Assembly: GCF_002574545.1 (NCBI RefSeq)
Contig: NZ_NUGT01000030.1
Coordinates: 1 to 35,306 of the forward strand
DNA length: 35,306 bases
From: Bacillus sp. AFS055030
Lineage (GTDB): Bacteria; Bacillota; Bacilli; Bacillales; Bacillaceae_G
Direction: 5' to 3'
Below the pieces are notes generated by a model. That model saw only the letters and a program-made list of their open reading frames with translations. It was not told where the DNA came from and searched no databases. A program made the translations under genes and the position numbers. Shown piece by piece: positions 8,043 to 16,685 of this stretch. The number at the start of each line of letters is the position of its first letter. Positions within the stretch are counted from its first letter, which is position 1.

Positions 8043-9191
8043 ATGAATATTATTGTTGCAATCGATTCTTTTAAAGGGTCAATTACAAGTCTTGAAGCAA
8101 CTGAAGTTATAAAAAATGCACTTCCACAACATAACATTATTGGCATTCCTGTAGCAGATGGAGGTGAAGGAACCGTCACTGCTTTTGTTCAAGCATTAAA
8201 AGGTGAAATGATCACAGAAACTGTTCCTGGTCCTAAAGGTCAACCTATACAAGCTTCCTATGGATGGATCGATTCAGATCAAACAGCCATTATTGAAGTG
8301 GCTCAAGCCTCAGGAATTACTTTAATTGAATCCAGTGACCTTAACCCATATTGTAACTCTTCATTTGGTACAGGTGCACAAATAGTAAGTGCCTTAAATC
8401 GTGGAGCCAAGAAAATCATTATTGGGCTTGGGGGAAGTGCTACAATTGATTGTGGAAAAGGAATAATGGAAGCCCTCGGTGTCAAATTTTTAAATAAATA
8501 CGGTCATACAGTTCCAACGTTTCCACATTCTATTGATCAAGTTACAGAAATAGATACTAGCAAACTTGATCCACGCTTGGCTAACGTTGAATTTATCATC
8601 GCATCTGATGTAACGAATCCATTACTCGGAAAAAATGGTGCTACTTTCATTTTTGGTGCTCAAAAAGGGCTTCATACCTCCCAAATGAATGACTATGATG
8701 AGATGATTAAACGTTTTGCCGATACCATCAATCAATCATTAGCAACAAACTATATCGATCATCCTGGGGCAGGTGCCGCTGGCGGCATTGGTTTTATGCT
8801 TTATTCATTTTTAGGAGCTACTTATCAAAGTGGAATTGAACTACTTATGAAAGAATGCGATTTAGAAGCATCAATTGAAAAAGCCAATCTACTAATAACT
8901 GGTGAAGGACGATTCGATTCACAATCTCTTGCAGGAAAATTACCAATTGGCGTTAGCTTAATCGCAAAAAAACACAACGTTCCAACCATTGTGTTTGCTG
9001 GGAGTATTGAGGATGGTTTAACTGAATTAACCGACTATGGTATTATTGCAACCATACCAATTGTATCTAGTGTTATGACACTTGAGGATGCTATGACTAA
9101 CGCTTCTTCTTTGTTACACCTTGCAGTTAAACGTACTTTTAATCTAATTGATAACTTGTCTACAAGAGATACTTCTGCACATACTCAGTAA
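8043..9191 (+). CDS. Glycerate kinase (GlxK/GarK family)
   Basis: Phosphorylates D-glycerate to a phosphoglycerate, feeding glycolysis. Family marks are MNIIVAIDSFKGS at the N-terminus, VADGGEGT near 40, GLGGSATIDCGKG near 132-144, GAGAAGGIGF near 244, and GEGRFDSQSLAGK near 290. Length 382 aa is normal. ATG 8043 is preferred over ATG 8037 because AAGGAG ends 9 bases before it but only 3 before the earlier one. It is the last gene of the EIICB-GH4 operon. Its 3' end overlaps the convergent rpiR gene by 32 bases, so there is no terminator between them. A glycerate kinase is unexpected in a plain maltose operon but fits glycosylglycerate use, including glycerate released by the nearby MngB. Confidence 0.92.
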   Translation: MNIIVAIDSFKGSITSLEATEVIKNALPQHNIIGIPVADGGEGTVTAFVQALKGEMITETVPGPKGQPIQASYGWIDSDQTAIIEVAQASGITLIESSDLNPYCNSSFGTGAQIVSALNRGAKKIIIGLGGSATIDCGKGIMEALGVKFLNKYGHTVPTFPHSIDQVTEIDTSKLDPRLANVEFIIASDVTNPLLGKNGATFIFGAQKGLHTSQMNDYDEMIKRFADTINQSLATNYIDHPGAGAAGGIGFMLYSFLGATYQSGIELLMKECDLEASIEKANLLITGEGRFDSQSLAGKLPIGVSLIAKKHNVPTIVFAGSIEDGLTELTDYGIIATIPIVSSVMTLEDAMTNASSLLHLAVKRTFNLIDNLSTRDTSAHTQ

Positions 9192-9897
9192 AAATATAAT
9201 TTGTTAAATACGTAAAACTAAGTCTCTCAGATACATCTACCCCATCAATATATAATTCAGATGTCATACCATAAAATTGATAATCTGTTAATTTGGATAG
9301 TGGATTACTTGAGAAACCAGTAATACTAACTGTCGTTGCACCAGCTGCTTTTGCAATTGTTGTAGCATGTAGTGCCGTATCTGTTGAACCACTAACACTA
9401 ATGGCAAATACTAAATCATCTGACGTAAGCATTTTAGCATTATGTTTCATCACATGTGGATCAATAAAAGTATGTGTATTTTTACCAACAATTCGGAGTC
9501 TTTGATGTAAGTCTTCCGCAGCTATACGTGATAACCCTACAGAAAAAAATAAAATTTGGTTAGCACTATGAATCTTTTCAAGTACGATATTCAATACATC
9601 TTGATTAATCAATTGCTTAGTTTTAATAATTTGTTCATCTAAAGCTGTCATCTCCATCAGTGCTTTTTGTTGTGATGATGTTAAATACAAAGACTCTCTA
9701 AATTCCAAAAAACCAGAAAATCCAAGTTTTTTGCATAAACGAATAATAGAATTAGGTGCGGTAAAATTAGCTTCAGCAATTTGCCGTACTGTCATTTGTT
9801 TTAAATCCGCTTTATGTTCAAATAAATAACTAAGCAATTCTTCTTCATTTGAATTAAGTGTTGAACGGTTTTGTTTTATCAAATCAAAAAAATTCAT
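9160..9897 (-). CDS. RpiR-family phosphosugar-responsive regulator
   Basis: Transcription regulator with an N-terminal RpiR helix-turn-helix (about 20-75, TVRQIAEANFTAPNSIIRLC) and a C-terminal SIS sugar-phosphate-binding domain (about 100-235; ILFFSVGLSRIAAEDL and VFAISVSGSTDTALHA). Length 245 aa is typical. The ribosome binding site AAGGAG lies 6-7 bases before ATG. It lies between the EIICB-GH4-glycerate kinase operon and mngAB, which is where a shared regulator would sit. A phosphorylated sugar or phosphoglycoside made by the PTS would be the natural ligand. The related palindromes before EIICB and mngA are candidate binding sites. Its 3' end overlaps the glycerate kinase gene. Confidence 0.88.
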   Translation of the reverse strand: MNFFDLIKQNRSTLNSNEEELLSYLFEHKADLKQMTVRQIAEANFTAPNSIIRLCKKLGFSGFLEFRESLYLTSSQQKALMEMTALDEQIIKTKQLINQDVLNIVLEKIHSANQILFFSVGLSRIAAEDLHQRLRIVGKNTHTFIDPHVMKHNAKMLTSDDLVFAISVSGSTDTALHATTIAKAAGATTVSITGFSSNPLSKLTDYQFYGMTSELYIDGVDVSERLSFTYLTNYIFTEYVQKYLL

Positions 9898-9994
9898 GTC
9901 TTCTCCTTACTTTCTACTTATTTTCCCTTTTGCTCCACCACGGATTTTAATTCTATTTTCCTATCTAACTATATTGTAATAAAAAATACTTAAA

Positions 9995-10034
9995 AACAGT
10001 AGTAAATCTGAATTACTACTGTTATTTTTAATTC
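9995..10034. terminator. Hairpin, possible bidirectional terminator
   Basis: Perfect 10-bp arms AACAGTAGTA / TACTACTGTT (9995-10004, 10014-10023). On the plus strand TATTTTTAATT follows; on the minus strand TTTAAGTATTTTTT follows. On the plus strand it could end read-through from glycerate kinase across rpiR. It also lies in the rpiR promoter region and could instead be an operator. Confidence 0.45.
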
Positions 10035-10046
10035 AAAGTAGCAGTA

Positions 10047-10084
10047 AACATACAAAACACCGTTTATATATCTACAAACGGTGT
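10047..10084 (-). terminator. Terminator downstream of mngB
   Basis: Nine-base arms ACACCGTTT / AAACGGTGT (10057-10065, 10076-10084) with a TTTTGTATGTTT tail on the minus strand. It lies 87 bases after the mngB stop and before the rpiR promoter region. Confidence 0.55.
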
Positions 10085-10170
10085 AAAAATAATTTCTGAT
10101 TTAATTAAATGTAATAAAACTTGTGTCGGGTCAAAGTTTGAATGCCTTAGTAAAATGAATTTCATTTGTT

Positions 10171-12771
10171 TTAAAACAAAATCGATTTGACCTGATTTAC
10201 GCTCACATTTATTCCTACTTGCTGATCATTTACAGAAACTTCTTCATGCTCTTTTTCATTTAAATTAACAATGTATACCTGCCCAATTTCATCATTAAAT
10301 TCCAAAAAAGCATACTCCTCATTTTCCGCTGAATTATAAAAACGTACAACAAATTTATCTTCTTTCTCAGCCTTCTTCAACGTACTTAAAACAACATTTC
10401 CGGAACGCTCTTTAAAAAAGCTAAACTCTAAAGGTGTCCTCACACCAGACTCATTCAACTTCATAGCATCAAAAGGAATCTTATTATAACTAACAATCGG
10501 CGTTAAATACTCCTTAGCAATCCTCGCAACATCCTCTTCCTTATTATATGTCGCAATCGCAAACTCCAGCGACAAATTCCCAATCATCTGCGAATCCGGA
10601 GTAGCCAACTTAATCCCAGACGGTCGCCCTGGTCTACGAATCAACTCCTCTTTCCCAAGAAAACCAACACTTCTAAACAAAGTAATCGCGATTGTATCAA
10701 ACTTCTCACCAACAATCTCATACTCTCTCGTACTATTTGTTAAAACACTAACACCATATTCATCGTTCGATAAACCAACATAACTCAACATAGGATAAAT
10801 TGAATCTGGGCGTTCATCCCAATTTTCTTCCTCCCAATCATGAATTGCTGAATCAACAACGTCTCGTTTTATTGAACCAAATTGGTTATCCGATACTGAA
10901 AAAGCTGAAACAAGTCCTGTTGGAATTAACACTCTTAATCGATGATCCTTCGCTTGATTATTCAATTCAAATGTTATATCAAGTCTCGGTTTATGATTTG
11001 GAACATTCACTACAATATGAACATCAACAGTACTATCAACAATTTGTTCCTTCCGTTTTTCTAAGTTTGAGGGAACAGCTAACGTATATTTAATATCAAT
11101 CATTACCCCGAACCGGTTTTGCTGAATTTTAGTTTCGGCTTGAACAGAATCACTATAAATTAACTCTTCATTTAAAAGTGGAGAGTAGTCATATTCATCA
11201 CCATCATCCCCACCATTTTCCAAACGGAGAACATTATTAAAGCTTTTTTTAAATTGCTTATCAAAAATATTCAAAGTTCCATTTGAATTAACAGTAATCT
11301 CGTAATAATCTGTTTCAACTTTGCTTGTAGAATAAGTAATCTTTTTAATAATTTCATCACTTTCTTGTATAAAATACGTCTTATAACCCATCGATGGAAT
11401 CGTATCTTTTAACTGGATTGTATAGTCAATAAAAGGATCATAGTTTCCATAATGAACAATTTGTCGATCGATTAAGCCCGGATCAGTGACTTTGCTTTCG
11501 ATAATCTCAAAATCTATTTCATTCGATTCATGATCAACAAGTTTAAATGATTTTAACTTTGTCAGAACGCTTGTCGTCACAACTTCAGTTCGCTCATAAG
11601 GAAGTAAGTTAAAAAGTGTAATGCGATCATGTTCATTAGAAGGATCCATTGAATCAACAATTTTTCGTTTATAAAAATTGATTAGTTGATCCACTTTTTC
11701 TTCTGCCAAATAAAACCGGCTAAGAATTTCTCTGTGTACTTTATCCGAACAGCAACAGCCAATACTATCATGCGCATGATTTTTCATCATTTCTTTCCAT
11801 ATTAATTCAATCAAGCCGTGATGATACTCAAAACCCAATCGATAGGCGATTGATGCAAGTGGTTCTAAAATATTGGTGATTTTATTTTCAATTCTCGTAT
11901 TCGCTGCTTTAATATCCATTCTAGTCGAGTAAATACTACGATGAACACGCATGTACTTTCCATCTAAAAATTCACCTTTCAATATTTCAAGGTCTTTTTG
12001 TGCTTCTAGATTCTCAAAAATTTTTTCATATTTACTTAAGAAAAATTCACGTTCTGGATATAGTTTTTGTAGCTTTTCGATGATGGTAAATATATTTTTT
12101 TGAATAGGCATTTGATCATGTCCGTTTGGTAAGATAATATGATCAGTTGTTGCACCTCGATCAAGTACAGTAATATACTTATCTATTCTTTTTTGCAGTG
12201 CTTTCTCATTTTCAGGTAAATACTTTCCGATGGCATACCCTAAAGGAAATAATTGAACTAATACCTTTGAACCATCGTCTGTTTCCCAATAAAATTCTGT
12301 TTTGTCTGTACCATGACGTTCAGATGTCCCTCTCCAGAAGATTGAGTACTTAATATCAAATCCGTTTAAAATCATTGGCATTTGAGCTGATTGTCCGAAT
12401 GAGTCTGGGAGATAACCGATTTTCATCGGTACTCCAAATTCTTCGCAGTCCTTCATCCCGTATAATAAATTACGAACGATTGATTCACCTCCGACGATCA
12501 TTTCATCTGTTTGGGTATACCATGGTCCAATGATTAATCGACCTTCTTGAACTAGCTTTTTTACTCGCTCTTTATTTTCTGGTTTTACTGCGAAGTAATC
12601 TTCTAAAATCGCAGTTTGTCCATCTAGTACATAGTATGGATAGTCATGGTTTGTTTCTAACATTTTCATAATTTCTTCCATATTATTCACTAATAGAATT
12701 CTAGATTCTTCCGTTGTAAAATACCATTCTCTGTCCCAATGCATATGTGGGACGATATGAACTTTTTTCAT
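10171..12771 (-). CDS. mngB: GH38 alpha-mannosidase, 2-O-(6-phospho-mannosyl)-glycerate hydrolase type
   Basis: Cytoplasmic hydrolase expected to cleave the phosphorylated mannosylglycerate made by the adjacent PTS, giving mannose-6-phosphate and glycerate. GH38 marks are HMHWDREW at 9-16 (metal ligands His11, Asp13), GYLPDSFGQ with the predicted nucleophile Asp123, and KNHAHDSIGC near 330-339 with further metal-binding His. Length 866 aa fits MngB. The start ATG at 12771 follows a GGGGTG ribosome binding site. It lies 16 bases after mngA, so the two are co-transcribed. Pairing of GH38 with a fructose-type EIIABC is the known E. coli MngAB arrangement. Exact substrate is inferred from that pairing; other 6-phospho-alpha-mannosides are possible. 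Confidence 0.88.
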   Translation of the reverse strand: MKKVHIVPHMHWDREWYFTTEESRILLVNNMEEIMKMLETNHDYPYYVLDGQTAILEDYFAVKPENKERVKKLVQEGRLIIGPWYTQTDEMIVGGESIVRNLLYGMKDCEEFGVPMKIGYLPDSFGQSAQMPMILNGFDIKYSIFWRGTSERHGTDKTEFYWETDDGSKVLVQLFPLGYAIGKYLPENEKALQKRIDKYITVLDRGATTDHIILPNGHDQMPIQKNIFTIIEKLQKLYPEREFFLSKYEKIFENLEAQKDLEILKGEFLDGKYMRVHRSIYSTRMDIKAANTRIENKITNILEPLASIAYRLGFEYHHGLIELIWKEMMKNHAHDSIGCCCSDKVHREILSRFYLAEEKVDQLINFYKRKIVDSMDPSNEHDRITLFNLLPYERTEVVTTSVLTKLKSFKLVDHESNEIDFEIIESKVTDPGLIDRQIVHYGNYDPFIDYTIQLKDTIPSMGYKTYFIQESDEIIKKITYSTSKVETDYYEITVNSNGTLNIFDKQFKKSFNNVLRLENGGDDGDEYDYSPLLNEELIYSDSVQAETKIQQNRFGVMIDIKYTLAVPSNLEKRKEQIVDSTVDVHIVVNVPNHKPRLDITFELNNQAKDHRLRVLIPTGLVSAFSVSDNQFGSIKRDVVDSAIHDWEEENWDERPDSIYPMLSYVGLSNDEYGVSVLTNSTREYEIVGEKFDTIAITLFRSVGFLGKEELIRRPGRPSGIKLATPDSQMIGNLSLEFAIATYNKEEDVARIAKEYLTPIVSYNKIPFDAMKLNESGVRTPLEFSFFKERSGNVVLSTLKKAEKEDKFVVRFYNSAENEEYAFLEFNDEIGQVYIVNLNEKEHEEVSVNDQQVGINVSVNQVKSILF

Positions 12772-12787
12772 TTTGGTTTTTCACCCC

Positions 12788-14725
12788 TTACGCAACACTT
12801 TGTTGTGATGCCTTTACTTTTATTTCTTTAATGATTTTCTGTTTTCTTGTCATAATTAATAAAATTGTAGAGATAACTGCACCCACTAATGCTGCACCAA
12901 TCCATATACTTGCAGCTAATAGAGCTGGTTTTCCTTGAAGTAATGCTAATGAGAAAATCCCAGCACCTGGAACATTTAATCCAATATTAAAATAAGCAAC
13001 AATCGCTCCTGTTACTGCTGAACCAGCGATTAATGAAGGAATCACTCGAAGTGGATCATTAATCATAAATGGTATCGCACCTTCTGTTATTCCGGCTAAG
13101 CCAAGTAACCATGTTTGTTTACCAACTTCTTTTTCTTGTTCGGAAAATAGATGTTTTCCTATGATTGTTGCTCCAGTGACGGAGAATGCAGAGACCATTT
13201 TGACCGATGCAAATGCTGCGTAAGGTACAATATTTCCGCTCGCCATTGCGCCAATACAGAAAGTGTATGCAGCTTTGTTTACAGGCCCACCAAGGTCAAA
13301 TGAAACCATCGCTCCTAAAATTGCTCCCAAAATTATCGCGTTTGTCCCACTCATGCCATTTAGCCATTCAATTAGTCCTTCGTTTAAGAAAGCTAAAGGC
13401 TTACCAATAACAAATAGCATAATTGAACCAACCACTAGTGTTCCGACTACAGGATAAAACCAGAAACTAACAAATCCTGCGAAAGTCCCTTTTGGCTTGA
13501 CCTTTACTTTTAAATACTTTAAGAAATAACCTGCTAGTAATCCTCCTAGCATACCTCCTAAAAATCCACTGCCGATTAAATTCGCTGCGACCCCTGCTGC
13601 AAACCCTGGCCCTAATGCTGGTTTATCAGCAATCGAGTATGCCATATAAGCTGCTAAAAGTGGAATCATGATTTGTCCTAATAAAGTACCACCTAATTGA
13701 CGTAATAACCATAACCATGATCCTTCCGCTGCATATACATCTTGAAGTCCAAAAGCTTGCGCAATAAAGACAGCCGCCGCTAACGTCATACCTCCCGCTA
13801 CAATAATAGGGATGATGTGAGAAATTCCTGTTAAAAGAGAATCCTTGATTTCTGTTTTAAATGATTTGTTTTCTACTTCATGATGTTGTTCTTCTCTTTC
13901 GCCCATTTCTAATTTAGGTACACTTCCCACTTTTTGGAGTGCTTGTTCTAAAATTCCTTTTGCATTTCGAATTGGTGCAGCTACAGATGTTTTAACTTTT
14001 GGAAGATGTTTGAATCGCTCTTCATCTTTTACCGCAACATCCACCGCAAATACAATCGCATCTGCCTTTCTGATCAAATCAAACGTATGTCGGTCTTCAA
14101 CTCCATTGGCACCTTGTTTTTCAACAAATACATTTATGCCTAAATCATTCCCCGCTTTCACGAGTGCTTCCGCTGCCATATAGGTATGTGCAATGCCAGC
14201 TGGACAAGCTGTAATAGCTAATATTGTTTTATCGCCTTTTGGAGAGACTTTCAGATTAGTAGGTTGTAATGGTGCATCAAGAAGATTAAATAGTTCTTTA
14301 GTTGTTCTTGCATGTAGTAGATTATGTTTATATTCTTCGTCTGATAATCTCGTAACTAATTCTGCTAATAAAGTAAGATGTGTAGTGCCTTCCTCTTCTT
14401 TTGGAATAGCAAATAAAATGACTAATTCAACTTGATTATTTGGATCAATACTTTCCCAATTACTCATTGGTTTCTCAAGTGTAACAACCGCGAACGAAGA
14501 TTCTTTTACAGATGAGGATTTACCATGTGGAATGGCTAGACCACCTTCAAAACCAGTTGGAGATAAAGCTTCCCTTTCCATCACTGCATGAAAAAACTCT
14601 TCTTCAGAATGAATTTTTCCTTCTGCCGCTAACTCTTTAACTAAATAACTTATGATCTCTTCTTTCGATGAAAATGACTTTTTTGTACTGATTAAAGCTT
14701 CTGATGTTAACTTTTTTAACTGCAT
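12788..14725 (-). CDS. mngA: PTS EIIABC, fructose/mannosylglycerate family
   Basis: Membrane PTS permease with three domains in order. EIIA is about 1-150, with phospho-His67 in LAIPHGKS. EIIB is about 165-265, with Cys174 in ITACPAGIAHTYMAAEAL. EIIC is about 295-635, beginning near GISHIIPIIVAGG and with multiple membrane segments. The fused EIIA makes it independent of the shared glucose EIIA. Length 645 aa matches MngA-type proteins. I chose ATG 14725 because AAAGGGG lies 8 bases before it; the longer ORF (14743) starts upstream of that site. The downstream partner is the GH38 hydrolase, which supports mannosylglycerate as substrate over fructose. The leader contains an intrinsic-terminator hairpin and an upstream palindrome. 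Confidence 0.88.
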   Translation of the reverse strand: MQLKKLTSEALISTKKSFSSKEEIISYLVKELAAEGKIHSEEEFFHAVMEREALSPTGFEGGLAIPHGKSSSVKESSFAVVTLEKPMSNWESIDPNNQVELVILFAIPKEEEGTTHLTLLAELVTRLSDEEYKHNLLHARTTKELFNLLDAPLQPTNLKVSPKGDKTILAITACPAGIAHTYMAAEALVKAGNDLGINVFVEKQGANGVEDRHTFDLIRKADAIVFAVDVAVKDEERFKHLPKVKTSVAAPIRNAKGILEQALQKVGSVPKLEMGEREEQHHEVENKSFKTEIKDSLLTGISHIIPIIVAGGMTLAAAVFIAQAFGLQDVYAAEGSWLWLLRQLGGTLLGQIMIPLLAAYMAYSIADKPALGPGFAAGVAANLIGSGFLGGMLGGLLAGYFLKYLKVKVKPKGTFAGFVSFWFYPVVGTLVVGSIMLFVIGKPLAFLNEGLIEWLNGMSGTNAIILGAILGAMVSFDLGGPVNKAAYTFCIGAMASGNIVPYAAFASVKMVSAFSVTGATIIGKHLFSEQEKEVGKQTWLLGLAGITEGAIPFMINDPLRVIPSLIAGSAVTGAIVAYFNIGLNVPGAGIFSLALLQGKPALLAASIWIGAALVGAVISTILLIMTRKQKIIKEIKVKASQQSVA

Positions 14726-14775
14726 CTTTGTAACCCCTTTCATTTTTTAGTGGACTACTTTGACTTCATCATAGC

Positions 14776-14811
14776 AAAAAAAAAATAAGAAGCCGGAAAC
14801 TTCTTATTTTT
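14776..14811 (-). terminator. Terminator-like hairpin in the mngA leader (possible attenuator)
   Basis: Arms 14781-14792 and 14800-14811 form a 12-bp stem (AAATAAGAAG core) with loop CCGGAAA. On the minus strand a run of ten T follows. It lies 50 bases before the mngA start, downstream of the palindrome at 14843-14858. No good promoter fits between it and the gene. A close copy follows the second rpiR gene at 21052-21086. Confidence 0.6.
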
Positions 14812-14842
14812 ACACAGTATTTTCATATTTTTATATATTATG

Positions 14843-14858
14843 TGTGTATTTATACACA
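14843..14858. promoter_or_regulatory. Palindromic operator candidate upstream of mngA
   Basis: TGTGTAT-TT-ATACACA is a perfect inverted repeat. Twelve of 16 bases match the palindrome before EIICB (4791-4806). It probably overlaps the weak, AT-rich mngA promoter. RpiR (9160-9897) is the favoured binder, by position only. Confidence 0.45.
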
Positions 14859-14885
14859 TCTACGTAGTTAAAAAATGTAGTCGTA

Positions 14886-14920
14886 AAGGAAAATGCCATG
14901 AATTGATCACGGCATTTTTA
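14886..14920 (-). terminator. Terminator after the RocB-like gene
   Basis: AAAATGCCATGA / TCACGGCATTTT arms (14890-14901, 14907-14918), fully paired on the minus RNA with one G:U. It lies 10 bases past the stop codon. The T-tract outside the stem is short on the minus strand and longer on the plus strand. Confidence 0.6.
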
Positions 14921-14928
14921 GCATAAAT

Positions 14929-16566
14929 TTAGTCCTTTCTTAACAATTGATTAATTGTAAAAGTAAGCATCTCTCTTAACTCATCGAATGCATTATTTAC
15001 ATCTAACCGTTCCGTCCATTTATGTGCATCTTTACCTACAGGACCTAAGTTAAGCACAGGAATATTCAACTTCTCTAAATCATCTAAAGGAACACTATAT
15101 CCTTTTTCCCAAAGTGGCATATTTGAAATAAGGCTTCCTAGTTCTGAAGCTGGTTTTTCTAGTCCTACATAACTTAAGTCTGATAAACCGGCAAAATAAT
15201 TTTGTTTTTTAAGAACTAGATTATACTCATCTTTTGCATATTCAATAACCTGATCAACTACTGTTCGAATACGAGGATGATTTCGAGAACATACAGCTGG
15301 GTAATATGGTGGTGCAAAGAAAAGAACAATCATTGGAGATAGCTCTTTACAAAGAATGCTAAGCTCATCAACTAATTGAATCGATACGTCTCGATCATCT
15401 TTTTTCCCTCTATTACTCACAATATGTTGCTGGATTTGATCCACTTTTTCTTTACCATAGGTTTTGATTGCATAATTTAGTAATTCGTCAAAATTGAATA
15501 CATTTACATTAACTTTCTTTGCTGTAGAATTTTCTAATGTAGAAAAATGAGTTGCTCTTGTTTCATAGCCTTGCTCAATTTTTCGTGCAACTTTTTGAGC
15601 ACTCGTTTGTAGCTTTTTCGTAATCGCATCCATTGATTGTTCCATTATAAATAGGTTAAACAACGTGACTGCGCGATGTGGGATTTGTACATTATATTCT
15701 TTTTTCAAGTCTTTTTGAATGAGATTTGTAGGAGGAGGTGTGACCTCACCTTCAATGACTTCACAATAGTCTGTGTTTAATTCTAATTCACATGTTAGTT
15801 GAGAGGCCATATAATTCCCATTTAATCCAGAAAAAGGTTCACCAACATGGGTTTCCTTCCCGTAGCATAGGAAACCTGCTAAAACCTTGCCGATTGAGCC
15901 AGAATAAATATATGAATTTTCATCTCCTGGATATCTAGCAAACATAGGCTCCGAATTTAAACATGCTCTGTATTCAAGATCGTGTTTTTCTGCCATTTCT
16001 AGAAGTATTGGTGCAGCATTTCGCATTCCAACAGAGTTCACTTCTTCATCACAAACGGTTACTAGAAGTAAATTGCCATCAAATGCTCCAGAACATGCTT
16101 CTTCAATTAATGACATATGTAAGGTTAGACCACATTTCATATCCATTGTTCCTCTACCAAACAGCCATTCACCATTTTGCAAATCCTTTTGAACTTCTTC
16201 AGACATTTTTTCTTTATTATTATAAAATAATTCTGTTAATTTTTTAGGGTTAAAAGCAAATTCTTTCCAACTACCATAATCTTCTACATCGACTACATCA
16301 AAATGACTAACAAGGACGATTGTCTTTTTTTCATTCGTCCCTTTTTTTACAAGAGCTGTTACGAATTTACGATCATCTTCTGTTGTATGGAGTTTTAAAT
16401 ACTCTTGATGATCTTGAAAATAAGGAAGTTGACGGAGTTTTTTTTCAACATATTCCGCAATTTCAATTTCACCACTAGAATGTGTCACACTTGGGATCTC
16501 GACAAGTTCACAAAGTAAGTCGATTAATTGATTTTTTGTCTGCCAATTGTTCTCTATCGTTTTCAT
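14929..16566 (-). CDS. M20-family metallohydrolase, RocB-like
   Basis: Zinc-dependent amidohydrolase/peptidase. M20 marks are VLVSHFDVVD (His88, Asp90), LFGRGTMDMK with bridging Asp142, and CDEEVNSVG with Glu174/Glu175. A late His appears in GKDAHKWTERL, near residue 515. Length 545 aa and overall sequence fit RocB of Bacillus arginine-utilisation regulons, longer than ordinary M20 deacylases. The start at 16566 follows GGGGAG; the longer ORF (16599) has no such signal. It follows the gntR gene by 119 bases. Together with an aminotransferase and an MFS carrier it suggests deacylation of an N-acyl amino acid or a small peptide. The true substrate is unknown, and arginine context is absent here. 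Confidence 0.85.
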   Translation of the reverse strand: MKTIENNWQTKNQLIDLLCELVEIPSVTHSSGEIEIAEYVEKKLRQLPYFQDHQEYLKLHTTEDDRKFVTALVKKGTNEKKTIVLVSHFDVVDVEDYGSWKEFAFNPKKLTELFYNNKEKMSEEVQKDLQNGEWLFGRGTMDMKCGLTLHMSLIEEACSGAFDGNLLLVTVCDEEVNSVGMRNAAPILLEMAEKHDLEYRACLNSEPMFARYPGDENSYIYSGSIGKVLAGFLCYGKETHVGEPFSGLNGNYMASQLTCELELNTDYCEVIEGEVTPPPTNLIQKDLKKEYNVQIPHRAVTLFNLFIMEQSMDAITKKLQTSAQKVARKIEQGYETRATHFSTLENSTAKKVNVNVFNFDELLNYAIKTYGKEKVDQIQQHIVSNRGKKDDRDVSIQLVDELSILCKELSPMIVLFFAPPYYPAVCSRNHPRIRTVVDQVIEYAKDEYNLVLKKQNYFAGLSDLSYVGLEKPASELGSLISNMPLWEKGYSVPLDDLEKLNIPVLNLGPVGKDAHKWTERLDVNNAFDELREMLTFTINQLLRKD

Positions 16567-16685
16567 TAACAAATCTCCCCATCCATTTAGAATTAACAAT
16601 TTTGATAACGCGTTTGCATATACTTGTATTTAAATTTCTTTGGTAGGCATTGTATCTTGTTGTCAAGTTGCTCAAGTGGGAGCAT

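Noticed and set aside
10800-11093. 97-aa plus-strand ORF inside mngB
   Set aside because: Antisense shadow of a well-conserved GH38 gene with no ribosome binding site.
14929-16566. Gene symbol rocB
   Set aside because: No other arginine/ornithine catabolic gene is nearby, so only RocB-like similarity is claimed.
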